DNA of 64,000 bases from assembly GCF_002804065.1 (NCBI RefSeq), contig NZ_CP024955.1, positions 2,418,001 through 2,482,000 of the forward strand, in the 5' to 3' direction. Numbering within the stretch: position 1 is the first letter of the stretch; every line of letters begins with the position of its first letter. Under the pieces are notes generated by a model. The model was not told the DNA's origin and searched no databases. It was given only the letters and a program-made list of their open reading frames with translations. The stretch comes from Kyrpidia spormannii. Its GTDB lineage: Bacteria; Bacillota; Bacilli; Kyrpidiales; Kyrpidiaceae. Shown piece by piece: positions 36,133 through 43,939 of the stretch. The translations under genes and the position numbers were made by a program.

Positions 36133-37206
36133 GTGCCCTTTCTCGTCCACATCGCCACCACAACACCCCCTCACCGGTACAGCCAAGAGGAAGTCCGGAC
36201 GATGTCCAGGGAATTGTTTCGGACGAGCTTCCGGGACATCGACCGCCTGCTCCGCACCTTCGACACCGCGGGTATCGAGTGGCGGCATTTTTGCCGGCCG
36301 GCGGAATGGTATATCCAGGGCCGCCCCTTTTCCGCCCGCAACGCCGTGTATCAGGAGGAAGCTGTCGCCTTGGGGACGGAGGCGGCCCGGACATGCTTGA
36401 CCCAAACCGGCGTCGACCCCCGGGCGATCACCGACCTGTGGTGGGTCTCCTCTACGGGCCTGGCCACGCCGAGTCCGGATATGCGGATCGCCCAGCGCCT
36501 TGGCTTGTCCGGGAAAATCAGGCGCACGCCGATCTGGGGGCTGGGATGCGCCGGGGGCGCCGTGGGACTGAGCCGGGGCCTGGCCAGCGCCGCCGCTGAT
36601 CCCGATGCCCACGTCTTGGTCGTGATCGTGGAACTGTGCAGCCTGACCTTTTTGGCGAGAGACCAGCGAAAAAGCAATCTCATCGCCACGGTGTTGTTTG
36701 CCGACGGAGCGGGCGCGGCATTGATCCTGGGGGATCGGGCCTATGAGCGGTGGAGCAAAAGGGTCCAAGAGCGTGCGGGGTCGTCCGGAGCATGGGAATG
36801 GAAGGGCTCCCACAGCATCCACTGGCCGGATACCGAAGATATGATGGGTTGGGACGTGGGAGACGACGGGTGGCGGGTCGTGTTCTCCCGGGACATCCCG
36901 GAATTCCTTCGTCGGCAAAAACGTGAACACTTTGCCCCGGCTGAAGAAAAAATCGACCACTGGGTGGTACACCCGGGCGGGGCGAAGGTTTTGGCCGCCT
37001 ATGAAGAGGTGCTTGGCTTGAACCAGGAGAGCCTGGAGTCTGCCCATGAGACGTTGAGACAGTATGGCAACATGTCGGCCCCCACCGTTTTGTTCGTCTT
37101 AAAGGACCTGGCTGAGCGGCGTTCTCTCCGGTCCGGGGACCGGACGGCTCTCCTGGCCCTGGGTCCGGGATTCTCCAGTGAACGGGTGATGCTCCAATGG
37201 AGGTAG
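36133..37206 (+). CDS. bpsA: Type III polyketide synthase (alkylpyrone synthase, BpsA-like)
   Basis: 357-residue chalcone-synthase-fold enzyme that extends long-chain acyl-CoA with malonyl units to make alkylpyrones. The catalytic triad is visible: Cys139 in WGLGCAGGAVGLS, His in WVVHPGGAKVL and Asn in YGNMSAPTVLF. GTG 36133 has GGAG eight bases upstream; the earlier GTG at 36127 is too close. The downstream methyltransferase gene overlaps by ten bases, and dynA is nearby, as in the Bacillus ypbR-ypbQ-bcsA region. Products are likely membrane triketide pyrones. Confidence 0.9.
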   Translation: MPFLVHIATTTPPHRYSQEEVRTMSRELFRTSFRDIDRLLRTFDTAGIEWRHFCRPAEWYIQGRPFSARNAVYQEEAVALGTEAARTCLTQTGVDPRAITDLWWVSSTGLATPSPDMRIAQRLGLSGKIRRTPIWGLGCAGGAVGLSRGLASAAADPDAHVLVVIVELCSLTFLARDQRKSNLIATVLFADGAGAALILGDRAYERWSKRVQERAGSSGAWEWKGSHSIHWPDTEDMMGWDVGDDGWRVVFSRDIPEFLRRQKREHFAPAEEKIDHWVVHPGGAKVLAAYEEVLGLNQESLESAHETLRQYGNMSAPTVLFVLKDLAERRSLRSGDRTALLALGPGFSSERVMLQWR

Positions 37207-37907
37207 GACAGCTTTTCCCCTGGCTGATCGGTGGGGTGATCGCCCAGCGCCTGGCGGAGTTGGGCCTCGCCCGTCATAACGCCCGCTGGATCCGGGCCCG
37301 GGGTGGTTTTGAAATCGGGCGGGAACACTATCCCTGGATTGTTCTTTTGCACGTGTCCTTTTTTGCCGGTATGGTGGCGGAAGTCCGGATTCGCGGATTG
37401 GCGGGCCTTCCCGTGTGGTGGCCCGCCCTCGCCCTTTTTGCCGCCAGCCAGGGACTCCGCTACTGGTCTTTGCGCAGCCTCGGCCATTATTGGAACACCC
37501 GGATCTTCGTGGTCCCGGGCCACCCTCCGGTACGACGCGGCCCCTACCGGTGGTTGAGACACCCCAATTACCTCGCCGTCATGGTGGAGCTCGTAAGCCT
37601 GCCTTTAGCCTTTCACGCCCATTGGACGGCCCTTCTGGTGTCGATGGCCAATGCCCCGCTGCTCGCTTTGCGCATTCGGGTGGAGGAGGGAGCTTTACGT
37701 CACCCGGCTCGAACCCGGCTGGAAGTGCGTGGAGAGATGCGGGGCGGCCCATCGAGTTTAAAACCCTCGACGAGCCCGGCCGAAGAAAATGAGCGGACCG
37801 GAGACGAATCCCCGGCCGCTCCCGCAACTTCCGTGGCCCAATCCTTGTCTGCTACGAGCTCGCCCCCTGTCGCTACTGCGTCTGAACATAGCGGGGAGAC
37901 GACGTGA
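37197..37907 (+). CDS. bpsB: Isoprenylcysteine methyltransferase-family protein (BpsB/YpbQ-like)
   Basis: 236-residue membrane methyltransferase of the ICMT family; in Bacillus the homologue O-methylates alkylpyrones. Motifs are LGHYWNTRIFVVPGHPPVRRGPYRWLRHPNYLAV (in parts: LGHYWNTRI, GPYRWLRHPNYLAV), with several membrane helices before and after. Its first ten bases overlap bpsA. Beyond about residue 170 an unusual 60-residue Ser/Pro/Thr/Ala-rich tail follows, which the family normally lacks. The tail overlaps the convergent NlpC gene by 35 bases. Confidence 0.88.
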   Translation: MEVGQLFPWLIGGVIAQRLAELGLARHNARWIRARGGFEIGREHYPWIVLLHVSFFAGMVAEVRIRGLAGLPVWWPALALFAASQGLRYWSLRSLGHYWNTRIFVVPGHPPVRRGPYRWLRHPNYLAVMVELVSLPLAFHAHWTALLVSMANAPLLALRIRVEEGALRHPARTRLEVRGEMRGGPSSLKPSTSPAEENERTGDESPAAPATSVAQSLSATSSPPVATASEHSGETT

Positions 37908-38730
37908 GATACCCCACAGTGCCGTCTGACAGCCGTACCTTGTACCACCAATCGTTAACCGTGGCCAGTCGTTCCGCCGACTCCCCGAGATGAAGCACGG
38001 CGACCCGCGGCGCCAAAGTCGAGGGAGCGCTGCGCACCGAGACCCACCCCTTGACGGGGGTCACCCGATCCGTAGCACCGGAAGGAGCTGAAGCCACCGC
38101 CGAACCCGGGGAATCGGTCACCGGAGCTGCCGGCGGGCTTTGCACCGGCGTGGACGGGGTGGAGGCTGCCCGCACGTGGTTCAAAGGTCGACGCGCGTAC
38201 AGAAAATGTGACGTCCACCATTTATTATTCGTGTAATCATACTCACCCAGGGGCACCTTTGGTGAGTATGTGTGGATAATTTTCAATGTCCCATCTTCCA
38301 GGGCAATTCCCACGTGACCCACCTTCCCCCCGGAGTTCGAGGTAGAGAAAAAGAGCAGGTCCCCGGCTTTAATATCCCGAATGTTGTAATAAACCCCCCA
38401 GTCCCGATACTGATTTAAATCCCCTTGATTTTTTGAACCCGAGGAAAATCGGTACCCCACAGCCGTTTGATACACGTACTGGGTAAAATTCGAGCAGTCA
38501 AAGGTAGAATCGCCGCGAAGTTTGTTGGTTCCCCATTTATATGGAGTGCCGATCTGCGTCTCCGCCGTGTCGATCACCTTTTGCACCAGCGGATCCGCAT
38601 AGTGGGACGGATGCGCCACGTGTCCGCTGACCGGAGCCGTATCCTGGGCCAGCACCCCTGGCACTCCTGCAACTAGGCTTGTCCCAAAAAGAAACGCAAC
38701 AAGGGCCAGTTTAACATGATTACGATGCAT
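37873..38730 (-). CDS. Secreted NlpC/P60 peptidoglycan endopeptidase with SH3 domain
   Basis: 285-residue exported cell-wall hydrolase. The signal peptide spans about 1-29 (MHRNHVKLALVAFLFG, ending VLAQ). The NlpC/P60 domain (about 45-190) has catalytic Cys79 in STFDCSNFTQYVY, His in GKVGHVGIAL and a third polar residue in IIHTYS. A Pro/Ser/Thr linker (about 205-235) leads to a C-terminal SH3b domain (VKGWVSVRSAPSTLAPRV onward) for wall binding. It would cleave gamma-D-Glu-mDAP stem peptides. ATG 38730 has AAAGGGG nine bases upstream. Confidence 0.9.
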   Translation of the reverse strand: MHRNHVKLALVAFLFGTSLVAGVPGVLAQDTAPVSGHVAHPSHYADPLVQKVIDTAETQIGTPYKWGTNKLRGDSTFDCSNFTQYVYQTAVGYRFSSGSKNQGDLNQYRDWGVYYNIRDIKAGDLLFFSTSNSGGKVGHVGIALEDGTLKIIHTYSPKVPLGEYDYTNNKWWTSHFLYARRPLNHVRAASTPSTPVQSPPAAPVTDSPGSAVASAPSGATDRVTPVKGWVSVRSAPSTLAPRVAVLHLGESAERLATVNDWWYKVRLSDGTVGYLTSSPRYVQTQ

Positions 38731-38838
38731 CTCCTCTCGCCCCTTTCCTGGTCGTCGCCCGCCCACATTCACGGTACCATAGGCAACAACCATTTGGGCA
38801 CCCGGAGGTTGGTGGATCGCATTCCTGCATCTGACAAA

Positions 38839-38940
38839 TCACCAGGCCCCCATACGGAAAAAACGCAAATAGATTGCGCCGCACATGGTTGTGATGATGA
38901 GAACCAAAATGCCCAGGGGAATCATTGGACGCAACAACAT
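38839..38940 (-). CDS. Small hydrophobic ORF (33 aa), copy 1
   Basis: A possible 33-residue single-span protein: hydrophobic core PMIPLGILVLIITTMCG followed by a basic, aromatic tail (LRFFRMGAW). GGGAAGG lies just upstream; TTG 38934 has better spacing than ATG 38940. The core resembles a second small ORF near 48.75 kb (MVPLGILAIVIITICT), which is the main evidence that it is real. It sits in 383 bases of otherwise featureless DNA between the NlpC gene and yfhH. I do not recognise a family. Confidence 0.4.
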   Translation of the reverse strand: MLLRPMIPLGILVLIITTMCGAIYLRFFRMGAW

Positions 38941-39113
38941 GCCTTCCCGCCCGGTCAAGTTTGTGATAGAAGCAGCGAGAGCGACGCGCGACGGAGATTC
39001 CATGGTCAAATTGGAGGCTGTGTCCGGTCGCACATAGTACCCCCTCGCTCTGATCCAACGGCCACTGGGTCGTGGTATCATGAATACAAAACCACTGTGC
39101 GGAGGGAGTCGCC

Positions 39114-39458
39114 ATTTATAAACTGATGTGGCAAATGAGCCAAGAAGAACTGTTGGCGGAGATGGAGCGGTTGCAGAAAGAGGCGGAACGGTGCCGTGAG
39201 GAAGGGCGCTGGAACGAATGGGAAGTCCTGAAGCGCAGATACGACGTCGCCCGCTCCCACCTGGTGGAGGCGGGAACGGTACGAGTGGGGGGCCAATACC
39301 GCGTGGAGGATCACGAGGGGCTATTCACCGTCACCCGGGTGCGGGGGATCATGGCCTTTGGGTATTTCACGCCGCCGGGCAACGACCCGACACAAGAAGA
39401 ACAAGCTTTTCTGGTGGCCCTGCTGCATCCGCCGGGGGACGACCCCGATGAAAAATGA
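39114..39458 (+). CDS. yfhH: DUF1811 family protein (YfhH-like)
   Basis: Small soluble protein of the DUF1811/YfhH family: SQEELLAEMERLQKEAERC, then NEWEVLKRRYDVARSHLVEAG, and a C-terminal beta part (QYRVEDHEGLFTVTRVRG, FGYF). Function unknown. The first ATG (39126) lies 18 bases from the only ribosome site, GGAGGGA at 39101-39107. An in-frame ATT at 39114 is six bases from it and yields IYKLMWQMSQEEL, which lines up with the longer N-terminus of Bacillus YfhH. I therefore place the start at ATT with moderate confidence (114 residues); the conventional start gives 110. Confidence 0.8.
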   Translation: MYKLMWQMSQEELLAEMERLQKEAERCREEGRWNEWEVLKRRYDVARSHLVEAGTVRVGGQYRVEDHEGLFTVTRVRGIMAFGYFTPPGNDPTQEEQAFLVALLHPPGDDPDEK

Positions 39459-39545
39459 CCTTCCGCCGGGAACATGTCCGGATCTTTTCGAGCCTGCAAG
39501 ATGCCCTTCGGGCCGGATTCCGCCCCTGCAGACGAGCCGGCCCGG

Positions 39546-40019
39546 TCACGAATCCTCCGTCCCGAATACGCCTCCGGGCTCGTCTTCTTCCGAGTAGACC
39601 GGGATGCCGTGGCGCTCCAAGAGAGCAGCCGTCACCCCGCGCCCGGGGCGCATATTTCCGGTAAAGGTGCCGTCATAGATCGCGCCGCACCCGCAAGACG
39701 GGCTCCTCTGCTTCAACACGGCGGCCGATGCACCGACCAAACGGGCGAAGTGAAGAGCTTCTTCGGCGCCCCGCACAAAGGACTCGGATACGTCCTCGCC
39801 CTCTTGAGTCAGTACTTTGGCCCGCCCATCCAACACATCCCCGCCTTCGCCACCGACAATCTGGGCCGGCGGCCTCGGGGTGGGAAGACCGCCGAGCTGC
39901 TCCGGGCAGACGGGGATGGCCCGGCCTTGGGCCACCCACTCCTCAATCCACGACAACCCCCGGCTGGAGCCGTCGTATCGACAATGACAACCCGCCAGAC
40001 ACGCCGAGACCAGAATCAT
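39546..40019 (-). CDS. DUF523 family protein
   Basis: 157-residue protein of the DUF523 family. The Cys-rich signature is clear: MILVSACLAGCHCRYDG at the N-terminus, IPVCPEQLGGLPTPRPP, and KQRSPSCGCGAIYDGTFTG, with conserved Cys residues that could hold a metal or persulfide. Function unknown. ATG overlaps the ogt stop by four bases (ATGA), and GGAAGGGG lies ten bases upstream, so it is translationally coupled to ogt. Confidence 0.85.
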   Translation of the reverse strand: MILVSACLAGCHCRYDGSSRGLSWIEEWVAQGRAIPVCPEQLGGLPTPRPPAQIVGGEGGDVLDGRAKVLTQEGEDVSESFVRGAEEALHFARLVGASAAVLKQRSPSCGCGAIYDGTFTGNMRPGRGVTAALLERHGIPVYSEEDEPGGVFGTEDS

Positions 40020-40507
40020 TCCGCCAGCGCCCCTTCCAATCGCAGTAAATGGGCTTTCAGATCGGTCCGGGACCCGGCATATCCCACCAAGTCCCCTTTT
40101 TTCCCCACCACTCGGTGACACGGGATAAAAATCGGCAAGGGGTTGGCCCGATTGGCTTGGCCCACGGCCCGCACCGCCCGGGGGTTCCCGATGGCCGCGG
40201 CGATCTCCCCGTAACTTCGCACCTGACCATAGGGGATCTCACGAAGAGCGGCCCATACCCGCCGGCGAAACGGACTGTCCTCGGGGAGCGACAAGGCCAC
40301 GTCAAAGGCGCGACGGCGCCCGGAAAAATACTCTTCGAGCTGGCGGACGGCATCGCGACAGGACTCCGGATCCCGGACGAGGTCGTGAAACTCCTGCTGG
40401 ATCTCTCCCCAATCCTCCTCGGTCAGCGCCACCCGGCTCACGCCGACCAAATCCATGACCACACGAAGGGTCCCAAGAGGCGTTTCCAGTTCATCATACA
40501 CGGCCAC
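40016..40507 (-). CDS. ogt: Methylated-DNA--protein-cysteine methyltransferase
   Basis: 163-residue O6-alkylguanine repair protein. The acceptor site is IPCHRVVG near residue 130, preceded by the helix-turn-helix region YGQVRSYGEIAAAIGNPRAVRAVG that flips the base, and followed by the Asn/Gly-rich GYAG loop. GTG 40507 was chosen because GGAGGG lies seven bases upstream and VYDELETPLG is the usual N-terminus. The frame stays open to 40777, but that part shows no family similarity. Coupled to the DUF523 gene. Confidence 0.9.
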   Translation of the reverse strand: MAVYDELETPLGTLRVVMDLVGVSRVALTEEDWGEIQQEFHDLVRDPESCRDAVRQLEEYFSGRRRAFDVALSLPEDSPFRRRVWAALREIPYGQVRSYGEIAAAIGNPRAVRAVGQANRANPLPIFIPCHRVVGKKGDLVGYAGSRTDLKAHLLRLEGALAE

Positions 40508-40786
40508 AGTCCATCCCTCCCCGATCACAGATTTTATCGCTTCACGATCGCCCGGTGGGAATGCCTTCGTCCCGGGTGATACCTGCAGAACGGCCCGCCT
40601 CCCGCCAAAGGGGCGGTGGTAGTCTGCCCAGGATTTGAAGACGCGAAGTGATTCCGCGTCGACACTCACTTCCCAGGACCACACTGAACTGCCCGATTCC
40701 ACTCGCAAATAAGGCGCCCGCCAATGAGCCCAGTCGGTGACAAAGAATTCGCGCTCGCATGAAGCTATTATAAACACACAAATCCC

Positions 40787-40992
40787 ATGTCACAACCGGC
40801 TCCCTCCCGGCTTCATTCAAAGCGCAGGTCGTTCTGGAACTTCTTACGGAAGAGAAGACCATTGCACAACTGGCCTCGGAGTACGGGGTTCATCCAACCA
40901 TGCTGCACCGGTGGAAGAAGACGGCTGTGGATAACCTGTCCAGCCTGTTTGCAAAGGTGCCCTGTGAAGGTCTGACGTACGCCAGTACGTAG
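40787..40992 (+). pseudogene. IS3-family transposase OrfA remnant
   Basis: Residues FKAQVVLELLTEEKTIAQL, then ASEYGVHPTMLHRWKK and NLSSLFAK (40816-40992) match the HTH of IS3/IS911-type OrfA. The first residues are in a different frame (MSQPAPSR from 40787), the normal N-terminus is missing and the frame stops early, with no OrfB or clear terminal repeats. It is a decayed fragment. The surrounding 40508-41320 region, about 810 bases, contains nothing else that I can support. Confidence 0.75.
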
Positions 40993-41320
40993 CATGGGCA
41001 TTTGCCCTTAATTGCCCCTTGCCAGAGGGAGGAGGAGCTGCAAGGGAGGACCGAAGGCCCAGCGACAGCGGCCCTTGACAGCCTGACGACCGATGGCAAT
41101 TTCTAGATGAAGGCAAAGGCCGTAGCAAGACTGCGCAACAGCTCAATATCGGGAGCATGTGTCCAATCTGCGGGGGTTAATCCGCTTCACCAGCCACCTG
41201 AGTACCTGTTCAACACCGACCCATTTTCATCCTTCTGCTGGTGTCGCACCGGCGGCATGGGGGTCTACTACTTTAAGTTTACACGCTCGGTGGGGAGACC
41301 TGACAGGAAGAGCGGCACAC

Positions 41321-43303
41321 TCACTCCGTCAGGGCCTCCAGTGCTTCTGGGTTCTCCAGGCTGCTGAGATCCCCGGGATTCAGACCGAGAAGTTTCGCTT
41401 TGATCACGCGGCGGACGATTTTTCCACTCCGAGTCTTCGGCAAGTCCCGGACAAACCGAATCTCTTCCGGCCTCAGCGCCTTCCCGAGGAACCCGGCGAC
41501 CCAGTCCCTCAATTCTGTACGCAACTCTTCCGAAGGAGCGGCGCCGGGCGCCAACCGGACCAAACCGACAATCCCTTCCCCCTTCACCGCATGAGGGACG
41601 CCGATCGCAGCCGCTTCCGCCACCGCCGGATGAGCGACCAGAACCGATTCGATTTCGGCCGGTCCGATGCGTTTGCCGGCCACTTTCAGGGTGTCGTCGG
41701 AACGCCCTTCGATGTACCAGTACCCATGTTCATCGATTCGCACCCAGTCTCCGTGGAACCAGATCCCCGGGACCCGGGACCAGTAAGTCTGTTCGTACCG
41801 CTCCGGATCGTTCCAGAACCCCCGCGTCATCCCGACCCACGGCCCCAGGATGCACAGTTCTCCCACCTGTCCCCGCTCCACCGGCCTCCCCTCTTCATCG
41901 AGAACGGCGGCATGCATTCCGGGAATCGGCCCCGCAAAGGAACACGGAGCAATGGGTTCACCTACAAAACAGCCGAGGATGCCGCCGGAGATTTCCGTTC
42001 CCCCCGAATAATTGATGATCGGACAGCGCTTTTCCCCGACTTTATCAAAAAACCACATATAGGGATCTGGGTTCCACGGTTCGCCCGTCGATCCCAGCAC
42101 CCGGAGCGACGAAAGGTCTACCCGTTCGACCCAATGGTCTCCTTGGGTCATGAGGGAACGGATCACGGTGGGAGCTAGACCCAAATGGGTTACCCGGTGC
42201 CGTTCCACCAATCGCCACAGCCGGTCCGGCGAAGGATAGTCGGGGGCCCCATCGTACAGCAGAACGGTCGCCCCCAGTGCAAACCCTCCGAAAACAGCCC
42301 ACGGCCCCATCATCCACCCCATGTCAGTGAACCAAAACAGGGTGTCCGTATCCCGCAAATCAAAGCAATGGGCCAAATCTTGCGCCGCTTTCAAGCAGAA
42401 GCCGACATGCGTGTGCACCGCTCCCTTCGGCTTGCCGGTCGTCCCAGAGGTGTAGATGATCATCAGGGGAGTTTCACTGTCCAGCACCTCCGTGGCGACC
42501 TCCGCCGAGACCTCTCTCAACAACCGGTCCGCCGCCAAAAGACGCGCGCGGCCGGGCTCCTCCCCTCTTCCCCCGTCCGCTTCCGGTCCCGCTCCAACCC
42601 GGGACACCACCACCACGTGGCGAAGGTGATCCAATCCCTCCACAGCCCGGGTGGCCTCGGACAACATGGCCACCACCTTGCCCCGCCGGTAAAAGCCGTC
42701 CGCCGTGATCAGAATCTTGGCCCCGCTGTCGGCCAGCCTCGACCGCACCGCCTCCGCCCCGTACCCGCTGAAAACGGGGGTGAAAATCGCGCCAACTTTG
42801 GCACAGGCAAGAAGAACCGCCGCCGTATCCGGCAGCATGGGAAGATAGACGCCCACCACATCCCCCTTGCCGACCCCCAGGCGATGGAACACCGCCGCCC
42901 AACGCCCTACGCGATCGGCCAGTTCCTCGTACGTCCATTGAAGCGAAGAACCGTCTTCCCCTTCCCAAATCAGGGCTTTTTCCCGATCCTTTTCCGTCCC
43001 CACGTGCCGGTCCACACAGGCAGCCGCCGCGTTGGTTTTCCCGCCAACAAACCATTTGGCCCAAGCGACCCCCCGGGACACGTCGAGCACTTGCCCATAC
43101 GGTTCAAACCACGGCCATCGAAGATCGTCGGCCACCTCCTTCCAAAACCAAGCTGGATTCCGTGCCGCCCCTTCCCTCAATTCATTGAGGGACGACACCC
43201 CGACCCGCCGCATAAAGAACCAAAGCCGAGTTCTTTTTCGCTCCGCTTCTTCCGGCTTCCAAATAGCCGGGTCTTGGCGGCCTGTTCCGCGTCCATCCGA
43301 CAC
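41321..43303 (-). CDS. Acyl-CoA synthetase of the acetyl-CoA/acetoacetyl-CoA synthetase type
   Basis: 660-residue AMP-forming short-chain acyl-CoA synthetase with the N-terminal ACAS-type domain (about 35-95) and motifs MIIYTSGTTGKPKGAVHTH, WFTDMGWMMGPW, NYSGGTEISGGI, GDWVRIDEHGYWYIEGR and the catalytic Lys in PKTRSGKIVRRVIK. Given its position after the acetone carboxylase genes on the same strand, acetoacetate activation to acetoacetyl-CoA is the likely job; acetate or propionate are alternatives. GTG 43303 has GGGGGGA six bases upstream. A strong terminator (43353-43397) separates it from acxC, so it may be expressed by read-through or independently. Confidence 0.85.
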   Translation of the reverse strand: MSDGRGTGRQDPAIWKPEEAERKRTRLWFFMRRVGVSSLNELREGAARNPAWFWKEVADDLRWPWFEPYGQVLDVSRGVAWAKWFVGGKTNAAAACVDRHVGTEKDREKALIWEGEDGSSLQWTYEELADRVGRWAAVFHRLGVGKGDVVGVYLPMLPDTAAVLLACAKVGAIFTPVFSGYGAEAVRSRLADSGAKILITADGFYRRGKVVAMLSEATRAVEGLDHLRHVVVVSRVGAGPEADGGRGEEPGRARLLAADRLLREVSAEVATEVLDSETPLMIIYTSGTTGKPKGAVHTHVGFCLKAAQDLAHCFDLRDTDTLFWFTDMGWMMGPWAVFGGFALGATVLLYDGAPDYPSPDRLWRLVERHRVTHLGLAPTVIRSLMTQGDHWVERVDLSSLRVLGSTGEPWNPDPYMWFFDKVGEKRCPIINYSGGTEISGGILGCFVGEPIAPCSFAGPIPGMHAAVLDEEGRPVERGQVGELCILGPWVGMTRGFWNDPERYEQTYWSRVPGIWFHGDWVRIDEHGYWYIEGRSDDTLKVAGKRIGPAEIESVLVAHPAVAEAAAIGVPHAVKGEGIVGLVRLAPGAAPSEELRTELRDWVAGFLGKALRPEEIRFVRDLPKTRSGKIVRRVIKAKLLGLNPGDLSSLENPEALEALTE

Positions 43304-43352
43304 TTTCCATCCCCCCATCGCGATGCGATTTGGCCCATGAGCCATCCGCCAC

Positions 43353-43397
43353 AAAAAAGTTGGTGCAGCGCAATGGAACGAGGCCATTGCGCTGCAC
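43353..43397 (-). terminator. Strong terminator downstream of acxC
   Basis: GTGCAGCGCAATGG and CCATTGCGCTGCAC form a perfect 14-bp stem, followed on the minus strand by AACTTTTTTG. It lies between acxC and the CoA synthetase gene and should end most acxABC transcripts. Confidence 0.85.
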
Positions 43398-43405
43398 ACC
43401 TTTGC

Positions 43406-43906
43406 TCACTTTTCTGTCGGCAGCGGTAGCTTCAACCACTCGCGATAGAACGCTTCGATGTCCGGCTCCCAGTTATGGATCACCGGATACCAAGGCGTGG
43501 GCGCTTCCACTTCCAGAAGCGTGCCGCAGCTGGGGCAGTAAAACTCCCGGAACACCTGCCAATTCGGGTCCGGCGCCATCAGCTTTGGATAGATTTCGCT
43601 CATCGCTTCCTCCGTGTCCCGGACGTAGATGAGCGCATGAAGCTTCCAGTTCTCTCGATAGTCGCAAAATTCATGGCCACAATCGCACTTGATGACCCAC
43701 GCGCCGGTGTCTTTTTTCTCGACGACGTAAAGATGATATTGATAGGGGAGGAGGATGCGGTCCTCCCACGGCACCCGTTCCTGCAAGATCTCAAGATAGA
43801 CCTGAAAGCGTTCAGGATCTTTGGGCTCCGAAAGCATGCGATGCTGCGTCTCCCAATCGATGGTCCCGTCGATCAATTCTTCAATTTTCTTTCGATCGTA
43901 CCCCAT
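43406..43906 (-). CDS. acxC: Acetone carboxylase gamma subunit
   Basis: 166-residue small subunit of the heterohexameric acetone carboxylase, which converts acetone, bicarbonate and ATP to acetoacetate. It is Cys/Trp-rich with a zinc-ribbon-like pattern: VIKCDCGHEFCDYRENW (about 80-95) and FYCPSCGTLLEVE (about 125-137). The ending SPxxPEIEAFYREWL-type motif appears as EPDIEAFYREWLKL. ATG 43906 has GAGGAGG nine bases upstream. It lies 33 bases after acxB and before a terminator, so it closes the acx operon. Confidence 0.92.
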   Translation of the reverse strand: MGYDRKKIEELIDGTIDWETQHRMLSEPKDPERFQVYLEILQERVPWEDRILLPYQYHLYVVEKKDTGAWVIKCDCGHEFCDYRENWKLHALIYVRDTEEAMSEIYPKLMAPDPNWQVFREFYCPSCGTLLEVEAPTPWYPVIHNWEPDIEAFYREWLKLPLPTEK

Positions 43907-43939
43907 CTGCGCCGACCTCCTCACCTAATCTGTACTTCC

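Noticed and set aside
38943-39081. N-terminal extension of mini-ORF copy 1 to 80 codons
   Set aside because: The extension is not hydrophobic, shows no similarity to copy 2 and has no ribosome site at its ATG.
40508-40777. Longer Ogt starting at 40777
   Set aside because: The extra residues lack family similarity and a ribosome site; GTG 40507 has GGAGGG at correct spacing.
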